Part shown: one piece after another, positions 42,909 through 50,894 of the stretch | How the letters are laid out: each line of letters begins with the position of its first letter | Position numbering within the stretch: the stretch's first letter is position 1 | DNA from: Sciscionella sediminilitoris | GTDB lineage: Bacteria > Actinomycetota > Actinomycetes > Mycobacteriales > Pseudonocardiaceae | DNA length: 64,000 nucleotides | Assembly: GCF_000737195.2 (NCBI RefSeq) | Contig: NZ_JALM01000051.1 | Location: 1-64,000 of the forward strand | Direction of reading: 5' to 3' | Translations under genes and position numbers: made by a program | The notes under the pieces: generated by a model | What the model was told of the DNA's origin: nothing | Seen by the model: the letters and a program-made list of their open reading frames with translations, nothing else | Databases searched by the model: none

Positions 42909-44372
42909 CTACTCCTGATCGTTCGAATCAGCGGACGCCTGTGCTGCCTCGGCGGCCTTCGCCGCCGCTGTTCCCGGACGCTTCTTCGCGACCCAGCCCT
43001 CAATATTGCGCTGCGGTCCCCCGGACACCGCGAGCGCCCCCGGTGGCACATCCTCACGGATCACCGCACCGGCCCCCGAGTACGCCCCGTCCCCCACCGT
43101 CACCGGGGCCACGTACATGTTGTCCGAACCCATCCGCACGTGCGAGCCGATCACCGTGCGGTGCTTGTTCGTGCCGTCGTAGTTCACCACGACGCTCGCC
43201 GCCCCGATATTGGAGTGCTCGCCGACGGTCGCGTCCCCGAGGTAGGACAGGTGCGGAACCTTCGAACCCGCCCCGATCGAGGACCCCTTGACCTCCACGA
43301 AGGTACCGATCTTGCCCTGTTCGCCTAGCTCGGTGCCCGGCCGCAGGTAGGCGAACGGCCCGACCGAGGCCCCGTCCCCGATCACCGCGTCGGTGCCGTG
43401 GGTGCGCACCACCGCGGCACCGGCCCCGATGCGCACCGAGTTCAGCGTGGTGTCCGGGCCGACGGTGGCCCCCTCGCCGACCACGGTCCGCCCGCGCAGC
43501 TGCACGTTCGGCTCCACGAGTACATCCCTGCCGAGTTCCACCTCGGCGTCCAGCCACACCGTCGAGGGGTCGGTCATGGTCACTCCGCCGAGCAGCGCGG
43601 TGCGCACCAGCCTGCGGTTGTACTCCGCGCCGAGGGTGGCCAGCTGGGCCCGGTCGTTCACGCCCTCCACCTGCCACGGATCCGCACACACCAGCGCGCC
43701 GACCGAACGCCCCTGCGCGCGGGCGATGGCGAGCACATCCGGAAGGTAGAGCTCGCCCTGCACGTTCTCCGTGGACAACTGGCCGAGCGCCCAGCGCAGC
43801 AGGGGCAGGTCGAAGGCGTAGACGCCCGCGTTGATCTCCTGGATCCCGCGCTGCTCGGCGTTCGCGTCCTTGTGCTCGACGATCCCGGTGACCGCACCGG
43901 ATTCGCGCACGATGCGCCCGTATCCGTTCGGGTCCGGCACGACCGCGGAAAGCGCGGTGACGGCATTGCCGCGTTCGGTGTGCTCGGTGAGCAATTCCTC
44001 GATGGTCGCGGTGTCCAGCAACGGCACGTCACCGTAGGTCACCACGACGGTCCCGGTCAGGTCCTCCGGAAGGGCGGCGAGCCCGCAGGCGACCGCGTGC
44101 CCGGTACCGAGCTGCCGCTCCTGCACGGCCAGTGCGATAGGGGCGTCGATCCGCTCGCCGAGCTCGGTCAGATGTGCGCCGACCTCTTCACGCCCGTGCC
44201 CGGTCACCGCGACCAGGTGACCGGGGGAAAGCGCGGCGACCGCGCGCACCGCGTGCTCCACCAGGGTCCGCCCGGCGATCCGGTGCAACATCTTCGGGGT
44301 GCGCGAGCGCATGCGCGTGCCCTCGCCCGCGGCGAGCACGATCGTGCTCAGTTCTCGTCCAGCCAGCGTCAC
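42909..44372 (-). CDS. glmU: Bifunctional N-acetylglucosamine-1-phosphate uridyltransferase / glucosamine-1-phosphate acetyltransferase
   Basis: Protein of 487 residues performing the last two steps to UDP-GlcNAc. The N-terminal pyrophosphorylase domain has LAAGEGTRMRSRTPKMLH and YGDVPLL. The C-terminal left-handed beta-helix has hexapeptide repeats and the acetyltransferase residues in RPGTELGEQGKIGTFVEVK, then NYDGTNKHRT. The Ala/Lys-rich end is typical of actinobacteria. GTG start. Confidence 0.97.
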   Translation of the reverse strand: MTLAGRELSTIVLAAGEGTRMRSRTPKMLHRIAGRTLVEHAVRAVAALSPGHLVAVTGHGREEVGAHLTELGERIDAPIALAVQERQLGTGHAVACGLAALPEDLTGTVVVTYGDVPLLDTATIEELLTEHTERGNAVTALSAVVPDPNGYGRIVRESGAVTGIVEHKDANAEQRGIQEINAGVYAFDLPLLRWALGQLSTENVQGELYLPDVLAIARAQGRSVGALVCADPWQVEGVNDRAQLATLGAEYNRRLVRTALLGGVTMTDPSTVWLDAEVELGRDVLVEPNVQLRGRTVVGEGATVGPDTTLNSVRIGAGAAVVRTHGTDAVIGDGASVGPFAYLRPGTELGEQGKIGTFVEVKGSSIGAGSKVPHLSYLGDATVGEHSNIGAASVVVNYDGTNKHRTVIGSHVRMGSDNMYVAPVTVGDGAYSGAGAVIREDVPPGALAVSGGPQRNIEGWVAKKRPGTAAAKAAEAAQASADSNDQE

Positions 44373-44382
44373 ACCCGGAATC

Positions 44383-46122
44383 CTACGGGCCTGCCGTCAC
44401 GCCCTCGTCGCCCGTGCCGTCCAGCACCACGACGGTGTTGCCCCCGCGCCGCTTCGCCTCGTACATGGCGGCGTCCGCGCGGGCGAGCACCCCGGCCTCG
44501 GTCTCGGTGCGGGTCATCGAGACCACGCCGACCGAGAGCGTCACCCCGCGGGTGACCTCCTCGGGGAGCCGGTCCACCGCGGCGACCGCCCTGCCGAGTG
44601 CCGCGTGCGCGGCGTGCAGCGGGGCACCGCCGAGCACCGCGACGAACTCGTCCCCGCCGTAGCGCGCGACCAGATCGTCCCCGCGCAGCACCTCACGGAG
44701 AGTGTTCGCGATCGCCCGCAGCACCTCGTCCCCGCGCCCGTGCGAGTACCGGTCGTTGACGAGTTTGAACCCGTCCAGATCGATGAGCGCGATCGCGAGC
44801 GGGAAGCAGCGCGCGTCATCGCTCATCGCCAGCAGTCGTTCGGTCAGGGCGCGCCGGTTGGGCAGTTCGGTGAGCGGATCCTGCATGGCCTGCGCGGAGA
44901 CGGCACCGTGTTCCCGGGCGAGGCGCTCGTGTTCCCTGCGGGTGTTCAGGGTGACCATCCTGGTCTCGCGCAACTGCCACAGTTCCAGCTCCAGCTGGTG
45001 GATGTAGTCCTGCACCGCGCCCGTGCGCTGGGCGTTCTCGGCGAGCTCGGTCATCCTGGCCAGTTCGCGGTACAGCGAGACACGCAGCAGGGGGAACAGC
45101 ATCCGCACTCCCGCGGTGCTCGCCACCACCGAGGACAGCAGCTCGGTCGCCCGCGCGTACTCCCCCTCCCGCTCCATGCATCTGGCCAGTGGAAGCGCGA
45201 CGTCGATCTTGTCGTGCGGGGCGGTCGCGCGCTCCAGCCGGTCACCGAGCCGGGCGTAGTGGTGCCTGCCCGGATTGGCGTAGGCGTGCGCGACCGCGAG
45301 CGCCTGGTGCTGGTCGGCGACCGGGCGGTCCGGATCGACCGGGAACCGCGAGCTCAGGAACACCTGTTCGGTCTGTTTGGCCAGCATCGAGGCCTTGACG
45401 AAGTTCTGCCGCGCGGTGTCCGGGAAGTTGAGCCGCTCCAGCCGCCTGCCCCATTCCAGGAGCAGGAAGATGCGGTTGCTGTTGAGCACGACCTCGAGGT
45501 GGGTGTCGTTGGTCGCCTCGGCCACCTTCTGCGCGCGGCGCATGATCTGGTCGGCGATCTCGAACACGCCGAGCGCCATGAGCACCACGGAGATGTCCAC
45601 GAGCACGGTGCCGAGCACCGCGTGCGGGGAACGGACCTCCTCGGCGGCGTCCACGTCGTCGAGCACCGCGAGCGCGCGGGCGATCTCGCTGATCGCGGTG
45701 TCCTCGTGCCCGGAGCCGAGCGCCACCTTGGCACGCAGCGCACCGGCATCGGAGAGCAGCACGAGCAGTCCGTTACGCCGGCAGTACGCTTCGAATTCGG
45801 CGAGTGGTTCCCGGGTGGCCTGTTCCCCGCCGTCGACCGCGAGCCGCACCACGACGGCGTAGCGGAGCAGCTGCCCGACGACCGAGACCTCGCCCATCCG
45901 CTTGGCCACGTCCACCAGCTGGTCGACCTCGGCGATGTGTTGATTGGAGCGGGAATCGCTCTGCGCCGCGGCGAACACCACGCGTGCGCGCTCGAGCAGG
46001 ATCTCCGAGCCGGACGGATCCTCCGGGGAGTTCCCGGGCAGCCTGCCCGTGTCCTCCTCCGGCTCGTCATCCAGCGTGCCCTGTTGTCGTAGCACGTAGC
46101 GTGGGTCGCCCATGTCCCGCAT
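44383..46122 (-). CDS. GGDEF diguanylate cyclase with N-terminal TPR-like region
   Basis: Protein of 579 residues. Residues 30-400 are helical repeats of TPR type, with no membrane segment or signal peptide. The C-terminal GGDEF domain keeps the active-site YGGDEF and the inhibitory RxxD site (RGDD, five residues before GGDEF), so it should make cyclic di-GMP with product feedback. The start is chosen at ATG 46122; ATG 46113 and GTG 46164 are alternatives. It lies between glmU and tRNA-Gln on the same strand. Confidence 0.9.
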   Translation of the reverse strand: MRDMGDPRYVLRQQGTLDDEPEEDTGRLPGNSPEDPSGSEILLERARVVFAAAQSDSRSNQHIAEVDQLVDVAKRMGEVSVVGQLLRYAVVVRLAVDGGEQATREPLAEFEAYCRRNGLLVLLSDAGALRAKVALGSGHEDTAISEIARALAVLDDVDAAEEVRSPHAVLGTVLVDISVVLMALGVFEIADQIMRRAQKVAEATNDTHLEVVLNSNRIFLLLEWGRRLERLNFPDTARQNFVKASMLAKQTEQVFLSSRFPVDPDRPVADQHQALAVAHAYANPGRHHYARLGDRLERATAPHDKIDVALPLARCMEREGEYARATELLSSVVASTAGVRMLFPLLRVSLYRELARMTELAENAQRTGAVQDYIHQLELELWQLRETRMVTLNTRREHERLAREHGAVSAQAMQDPLTELPNRRALTERLLAMSDDARCFPLAIALIDLDGFKLVNDRYSHGRGDEVLRAIANTLREVLRGDDLVARYGGDEFVAVLGGAPLHAAHAALGRAVAAVDRLPEEVTRGVTLSVGVVSMTRTETEAGVLARADAAMYEAKRRGGNTVVVLDGTGDEGVTAGP

Positions 46123-46170
46123 CGACCAACCCAATACCCATCTGCCAACGACCGATAAGCTCACTTACCG

Positions 46171-46241
46171 CTCCGCCGCCAGGACTCGAACCTGGACTAT
46201 TGGAACCAAAATCCAAGGTGCTGCCATTACACTACGGCGGA
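46171..46241 (-). tRNA. tRNA-Gln (anticodon TTG)
   Basis: A 71-base cloverleaf: acceptor arms TCCGCCG and CGGCGGA, anticodon stem TTGGA/TCCAA around the loop TTTTGGT (anticodon TTG, reads CAA), and T arm with GGTTCGAGTCC. CCA is not encoded. Confidence 0.95.
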
Positions 46242-46261
46242 TCAGCACGATCAACGGCTCC

Positions 46262-46275
46262 GGTCCGTACGGACC
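46262..46275. promoter_or_regulatory. Perfect 14-bp palindrome GGTCCGTACGGACC
   Basis: It lies 20 bp upstream of tRNA-Gln and is followed by a related TCCGTATGGA at 46281-46290. Possible operator or promoter-linked element; the partner is unknown. Confidence 0.4.
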
Positions 46276-46415
46276 CTGTCTCCGTATGGACGCTGTGCAG
46301 TCGCGACCAAGCCCATCTTTGCATGCGTACGATATCGCCCACGCAAGGGTTCCGCCTGATCGAAAAAGGCGCGAAAATCACAGTGTCCGCCATTCGGACT
46401 CGAGCGCGAGTAACC

Positions 46416-46472
46416 TACGGTGAAGTAAGTTACGGTGTCGTAAGCAAAGATCCCCTAATTTTGGGTACGGTG
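46416..46472 (+). promoter_or_regulatory. Operator-like TACGGTG repeats before the desaturase
   Basis: TACGGTG occurs at 46416-46422, 46431-46437 and 46466-46472. The first two belong to a 15-bp tandem (TACGGTGAAGTAAGT, TACGGTGTCGTAAGC). The second includes the perfect inverted repeat TTACG-GTGT-CGTAA (46430-46443). This suits a dimeric TetR-type lipid-sensing repressor. The third copy lies next to the ATG. Confidence 0.6.
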
Positions 46473-46477
46473 AACCC

Positions 46478-47431
46478 ATGACAAGCGCCCTCGCCCCCGA
46501 AACTCCCCCGGAAGCGAACGGCCCAAAACCGATCATAACGGGCAAGCGGCCGTTCAGCGCCCAGCTCGGCGTGATCGTGTTCCTCCTGCTGCCGATGGTC
46601 GCCCTGCTCGCCGCTATCCCGTTCGCCTGGGGCTGGGGCCTGAGCTGGCTCGACATCATCCTCGGCTTCGCCTTCTACTGGGTCTCGCTGCTGGGTGTGA
46701 CCGCTGGATTCCATCGCTACTTCACGCATGGCTCGTACAAGGCAAATCGTGGCCTGCGTACCGCGCTCGCCATCGCGGGCATGACCGCCCTGCAGGGCCC
46801 GGTGATCTTCTGGGTCGCCGACCACCGCCGCCACCACGCCTTCTCCGACCGGGAGGGCGATCCGCACTCCCCGTGGCTGTTCGGCAACAGCCCGGCCGCG
46901 ATCGCGCGCGGTTTCTGGCACGCGCACATGGGCTGGGTCTTCGACCGGGACAAGACCAACAAGGAGCGGTTCGCCCCCGATCTGCTCAATGACCCGCTGA
47001 TCACCAAGCTGTCCAAGCTGTTCTGGCTCTGGACCCTGCTGTCCCTGCTCACCCCGGCCCTGCTCGGCGGGCTGATCTCGTGGTCCTGGTGGGGCGCGCT
47101 GACCGCGTTCTTCTGGGCTGGCCTGGTGCGCGTGGCGATCCTGCACCACGTGACCTGGTCGACCAACTCGATCTGCCACATGCTCGGTGAGCGGCCGTTC
47201 CGCAGCAGGGACAAGTCGGCGAACTTCTGGCCGCTCGCGGTCCTCTCCGGCGGCGAGGCATGGCACAACCTGCACCACGCAGACCCGACCTGTGCCCGGC
47301 ACGGCGTGCAGCGCGGGCAGATCGACATCTCCGCCCGGCTGATCTGGTTCTTCGAGAAGTTCGGCTGGGCCAAGAACGTTCGCTGGCCCACCTCGAACCG
47401 CCTGGCGCGGCTCGCCGTGGCGAACGAGTGA
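46478..47431 (+). CDS. Acyl-CoA/fatty acid delta-9 desaturase
   Basis: Integral membrane di-iron desaturase of 317 residues. The three histidine boxes are HRYFTH, HRRHH and HNLHH, with the extra NxxxH-type region HHVTWSTNS. Four hydrophobic segments. It introduces a double bond into long acyl chains, controlling membrane fluidity; DesA3-like enzymes of mycobacteria are the nearest type I recall. It has its own promoter region with TACGGTG repeats and its own terminator. Confidence 0.95.
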   Translation: MTSALAPETPPEANGPKPIITGKRPFSAQLGVIVFLLLPMVALLAAIPFAWGWGLSWLDIILGFAFYWVSLLGVTAGFHRYFTHGSYKANRGLRTALAIAGMTALQGPVIFWVADHRRHHAFSDREGDPHSPWLFGNSPAAIARGFWHAHMGWVFDRDKTNKERFAPDLLNDPLITKLSKLFWLWTLLSLLTPALLGGLISWSWWGALTAFFWAGLVRVAILHHVTWSTNSICHMLGERPFRSRDKSANFWPLAVLSGGEAWHNLHHADPTCARHGVQRGQIDISARLIWFFEKFGWAKNVRWPTSNRLARLAVANE

Positions 47432-47444
47432 GCCTGGCATCCGG

Positions 47445-47478
47445 ATCCCCGGCGGACTGCGCGTCCGCCGGGGATTTT
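47445..47478 (+). terminator. Rho-independent terminator of the desaturase gene
   Basis: 13-bp arms ATCCCCGGCGGAC and GTCCGCCGGGGAT with a five-base loop and TTTT. Confidence 0.92.
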
Positions 47479-47515
47479 CGCGCTTCGCGGGGTGTTCGGG
47501 GGCGTGCTCAGAGTG

Positions 47516-47717
47516 CGCATGGGGACTCTCGTCCGTCGCGAGCGGGAGTCAGCGTGGCGGGCTCCCTGCGGGATACCCGCACCCAGGATCAGCAAGGCGG
47601 AGGATCGAGCCATAGCGGAGCTATGGTGATTGCGCGCCTGCGCAGCGAGGCTCCGCGCTGGCACGCGAAGGTACTTCGCCAGCGTCGCAACGCAGCAGGA
47701 CATGGAGTCCCCATGCG
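47516..47717. repeat. 202-bp element with 13-bp perfect terminal inverted repeats
   Basis: CGCATGGGGACTC (47516-47528) and its exact complement GAGTCCCCATGCG (47705-47717) bound 176 bp that carry further hairpins: CCATAGC-GGA-GCTATGG near 47610-47626 and GCGAAG-GTA-CTTCGC at 47665-47679. No reading frame is convincing. It resembles a MITE-like or structured intergenic repeat. It ends 17 bp before the TetR start, so it lies in that promoter region. Confidence 0.6.
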
Positions 47718-47734
47718 TGCTCTAGGGTTGGCCC

Positions 47735-48454
47735 GTGGCGAGTAAGCGAAGGGAACGCAGGGCGGCCGAGGCCGCGGGCTCCGGGCCGGACGCGGAGCAG
47801 AACCCGGTGCCCAGGGTGCGGATGACCGGGGTGCAGCGCCGGACCCAGCTGCTCGACGTGGCCCGCTCGCTGTTCGCCGAGAAGGGGTTCGAGGCGACCT
47901 CGATCGAGGAGATCGCCGCGCGGGCCGGGGTGAGCAAGCCCGTCGTCTACGAGCACTTCGGCGGCAAAGAGGGCGTGTACGCGGTGGTCGTGGACCGCGA
48001 GATGCAGGTGCTGATGAACCGCATGGTCGCCGCGGTCTCCGCCGACGAAGATCCGAAACTGCTGCTCGAACGCGCCGCGCTGGCCCTGCTCAACTATGTG
48101 GACTCGAACGCGGACGGATTCCTGATCCTCGCCCGCGATTCCCCGGTCGCCTCCACGAGCGGCACGTTCTCCAGCCTGCTCAACGACATCGCCACCCAGG
48201 CCGAGGAGGTCATCGGGGTCTACTTCGACCGCCAGGGCCACGACCGGAAACTGGCCGCGCTCTACGCGCAGGCCCTGGTCGGCATGGTCGCCTTCACCGG
48301 CCAGTGGTGGCTGGTCACCGGGAAGCCCCGCATGGAGGAAGTGGCCGCGCACCTGGTGAACATCGCCTGGCACGGACTGGAGAACCTGGAGAGCAGGCCC
48401 CGCCTCGAAGTGCTCGAGCGGGCCCGGCAGGGAAAGGAACGCGAACGTGAGTGA
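47735..48454 (+). CDS. TetR-family transcriptional regulator
   Basis: Protein of 239 residues. A basic/Ala-rich N-terminal extension (1-30) precedes the TetR helix-turn-helix (SIEEIAARAGVSKPVVYEHFGGK). The ligand domain includes TGQWWLVTGKP, a pattern common in actinobacterial lipid-related TetR proteins. GTG start. It overlaps the enoyl-CoA hydratase gene by eight bases, suggesting control of fatty-acid metabolism; it might also read the TACGGTG sites of the nearby desaturase. Confidence 0.9.
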   Translation: MASKRRERRAAEAAGSGPDAEQNPVPRVRMTGVQRRTQLLDVARSLFAEKGFEATSIEEIAARAGVSKPVVYEHFGGKEGVYAVVVDREMQVLMNRMVAAVSADEDPKLLLERAALALLNYVDSNADGFLILARDSPVASTSGTFSSLLNDIATQAEEVIGVYFDRQGHDRKLAALYAQALVGMVAFTGQWWLVTGKPRMEEVAAHLVNIAWHGLENLESRPRLEVLERARQGKERERE

Positions 48455-49223
48455 CGAACTGCGGCTGGAGATCGGGGCCGGAGTGGCCACGCTGACCATC
48501 GACCGCCCGGCGAAGCGCAATGCGATCTCCTTCGAGATGTGGTCCCGGCTGCCCGAGATCACCGCCGAGGTCGAGCGCTCCGGCGCCGAGGTGCTCGTGG
48601 TGCGCGGCGGCGAGCACTTCTCCGCGGGCGCGGACATCTCCGAGTTCACCACCCTGCGCGCGGGTGCCGAGGGCGCCGAGCGCTACGCGGCCGCGGTGCA
48701 CCTCGGGGAACGCGCACTCGCCGGGCTCAGTGTGCCGACGATCGCGGCGATCAACGGCTTCTGCATCGGCGGCGGCTGCGAGATCGCGCTCGCCTGTGAT
48801 ATCCGCCTCGCCGCCGAGGACGCCACCTTCGGGATCACCCCGGCCAAGCTCGGCCTCGTCTACCACTTCACCTCGACCCGCGCGCTGGTGCACGCGGTCG
48901 GGCCGGCGTGGGCGAAGCAGATCCTGTTCTCCGGCGAGTTCATCGACGCGAGCACCGCGCTGCGCATCGGGCTGGTCAACGAGATTCATCCCGGTGAGGC
49001 GCTCGGCAAGCGGGTGGACGAGCTCGCGGCCACGATCGGCTCGCGCGCCCAGGTCAGCCTGCGCGGCGCGAAGACGATCATCGGCCGCATCCAGGACGGC
49101 CTGGACAGCGAGGACCGGGCGGTCACCGAGCTGTACGCGAATGCGCACACGAGCGCGGAGTACGCCGAGGGAGTGGCCGCCTTCCTGGAGAAGCGCAAGC
49201 CGTCCTTCCGCGACGTCCGTTAG
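48447..49223 (+). CDS. Enoyl-CoA hydratase/isomerase family protein
   Basis: Crotonase-fold protein of 258 residues. The oxyanion-hole segments GGEHFSAGADISEF and INGFCIGGGCEIALACDIRLA are intact. The usual second catalytic Glu position falls in TPAKLGLVYHFTSTR, where Lys-Leu-Gly is seen, so hydratase activity is uncertain and another crotonase reaction is possible. The start GTG overlaps the TetR gene. The 3' end overlaps the convergent APC permease gene by four bases. Confidence 0.9.
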   Translation: MSDELRLEIGAGVATLTIDRPAKRNAISFEMWSRLPEITAEVERSGAEVLVVRGGEHFSAGADISEFTTLRAGAEGAERYAAAVHLGERALAGLSVPTIAAINGFCIGGGCEIALACDIRLAAEDATFGITPAKLGLVYHFTSTRALVHAVGPAWAKQILFSGEFIDASTALRIGLVNEIHPGEALGKRVDELAATIGSRAQVSLRGAKTIIGRIQDGLDSEDRAVTELYANAHTSAEYAEGVAAFLEKRKPSFRDVR

Positions 49224-50767
49224 TCGCGCGGTTCCAGGCGCATGGCATCGGTGGCCGGGTCCACCGAGCCGCGCGCCATCCCCGCCGAGGTGAAGAACCC
49301 CCGGGTACCGCGGGCCCGGCGCAGCCAGCCGAGCAGGGCGACCCCGATCAGCAGGCACACGATCGCGATCGCGGCCACCCCGCCGAAGCCGAACACCGAG
49401 GTGTCCCCGTAGCCCGGATCGCTGTACTCGACGAAGGCCAGCACCAGGACCGTGAAGAAGAACAGCGCGCCGAGACCGGGCACCAGCCCGCGCAGCACCA
49501 GGTTCCGCACACTGCGGGACAGGGTTTTGCGGAATACCCACACACAGCTCAGCCCGACCATGCCGTACTCGATCGCCACGGTGATCCCGGTGGCCTCGAC
49601 CGAGTCGGAGAGCACGCTCTCGCTCCACAGCGACAGTCCGATGTAGACGATCGCGGAGACGAGGCCGAAGGCCCAGGTCCCCAGCACCGGGGTCTGATAC
49701 CTGGGGTGCACCCGCGCGAAGGCCTTCGGCAGTGCCCCGTAACTGGCCATGGCGAGCGTGCTGCGCGCGACGGGCATGATCGTGGCCTGGCTGGTCGCCG
49801 CGCTCGAGGTGAGCACCGAGATCACCATCAGCACACCGAACAGCGCGCCGAGACCACCGGTGCCGAACACGGCGCCGCTGAGCCCGGCGAGCACATCCTC
49901 GGCGTTGTCCGGGTTGCCCAGCCCGATGCCGTGCGTGCCGACCCCGGCGAACGCGACCGCGGCGACCGTGACGAGCAGGTAGTTCACCACGAGCAGCGCG
50001 GTGGAGACCACGGCCGCTTTACCGGGCCCGTGGCGGGGATTCCGCGACTCCTCGTTCACCGAGAGGCAGCTCTCGAAGCCCCAGTAGATGAACACGGCGA
50101 GCAGGGTCGCCGAGATGAACGCGCCCGCGCCCACCCCGCCCGGCCAGAACCAGTCCCAGTCCGGGGTCAGCGACTGCGGTCCCGCGGTGCCCGAACCGAC
50201 CCTGGTCAGCGCCACGATCGCGAACGCGATCAACACGACGAGCTCGGCGAACAGCAGCACCCACTGCACCCGCGCGGACACCTCGATGCCGCGATAGGAC
50301 AGGTAACACAGCGCGGCGAGCCAGCAGAGCCCGACAACGGCCGAGACGAACCGGTTGCCCGCGAGCGAGTCCAGTCCGAAAAGCAGCAGGGTGTACTTGC
50401 CGGTCAGCGCTGACTGGCTGGTCATCACGAGGATCTGGGCGATGATCACCACCCAGCCGGTGAACCAGCCGACGTGCGGGCCGAATGCCCGGGAGGCCCA
50501 GGTGAAGTTGATCCCGCAGTCCGGCTCGGCGCGGTTGAGTTCGCGGAACCCGATCGCGATGAACAGGATCGGGATGAAGGCCAGCACCAGGAAAGCGGGG
50601 GCCTTCACTCCGACACCGGCGATGACGAGGAAACCGAGCGTCGCGGCGATCGAATAGGCCGGTGCGGTCGCGGCGACCCCGATCACGATCTGCGAGACCA
50701 GGCCGAGCGCCCCCGCGCGCAGTCCCTTGGCCGTCCCGGGTTCCTGCTCGCTCACCGAATCCGTCAT
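49220..50767 (-). CDS. APC-family amino acid/polyamine permease
   Basis: Protein of 515 residues with about twelve to fourteen membrane helices. APC features: GALGLVSQIVIGVAATAPAYS and INFTWASRAFGPHVGWFTGW. Several relatives import putrescine, GABA or amino acids. ATG 50767 was chosen; the longer frame runs through the intergenic region. It is divergent from a class III aminotransferase, which suggests import of an amine or amino acid that this enzyme transaminates. Confidence 0.9.
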   Translation of the reverse strand: MTDSVSEQEPGTAKGLRAGALGLVSQIVIGVAATAPAYSIAATLGFLVIAGVGVKAPAFLVLAFIPILFIAIGFRELNRAEPDCGINFTWASRAFGPHVGWFTGWVVIIAQILVMTSQSALTGKYTLLLFGLDSLAGNRFVSAVVGLCWLAALCYLSYRGIEVSARVQWVLLFAELVVLIAFAIVALTRVGSGTAGPQSLTPDWDWFWPGGVGAGAFISATLLAVFIYWGFESCLSVNEESRNPRHGPGKAAVVSTALLVVNYLLVTVAAVAFAGVGTHGIGLGNPDNAEDVLAGLSGAVFGTGGLGALFGVLMVISVLTSSAATSQATIMPVARSTLAMASYGALPKAFARVHPRYQTPVLGTWAFGLVSAIVYIGLSLWSESVLSDSVEATGITVAIEYGMVGLSCVWVFRKTLSRSVRNLVLRGLVPGLGALFFFTVLVLAFVEYSDPGYGDTSVFGFGGVAAIAIVCLLIGVALLGWLRRARGTRGFFTSAGMARGSVDPATDAMRLEPRD

Positions 50768-50795
50768 ACGGAGATGATGGCAGCCGCAGTTTCCG

Positions 50796-50811
50796 TATGT
50801 GATCGCACATA
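50796..50811. promoter_or_regulatory. Palindrome TATGTG-ATCG-CACATA between permease and aminotransferase genes
   Basis: Perfect 6-bp arms with a 4-bp centre, 29 bp upstream of the permease start. The TGTGATCGCACA core resembles GntR/FadR-type or CRP-type sites. It is well placed to control the divergent pair. A weak TTGCAA-N18-ATACAT promoter for the aminotransferase follows (50827-50856). Confidence 0.5.
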
Positions 50812-50894
50812 AAACTACGAATTCGGTTGCAAAATGGCGCGGGATATGCGATACATGAAGTACGAAGGAACGTAACGTTTGGAGTACGTGGAAC

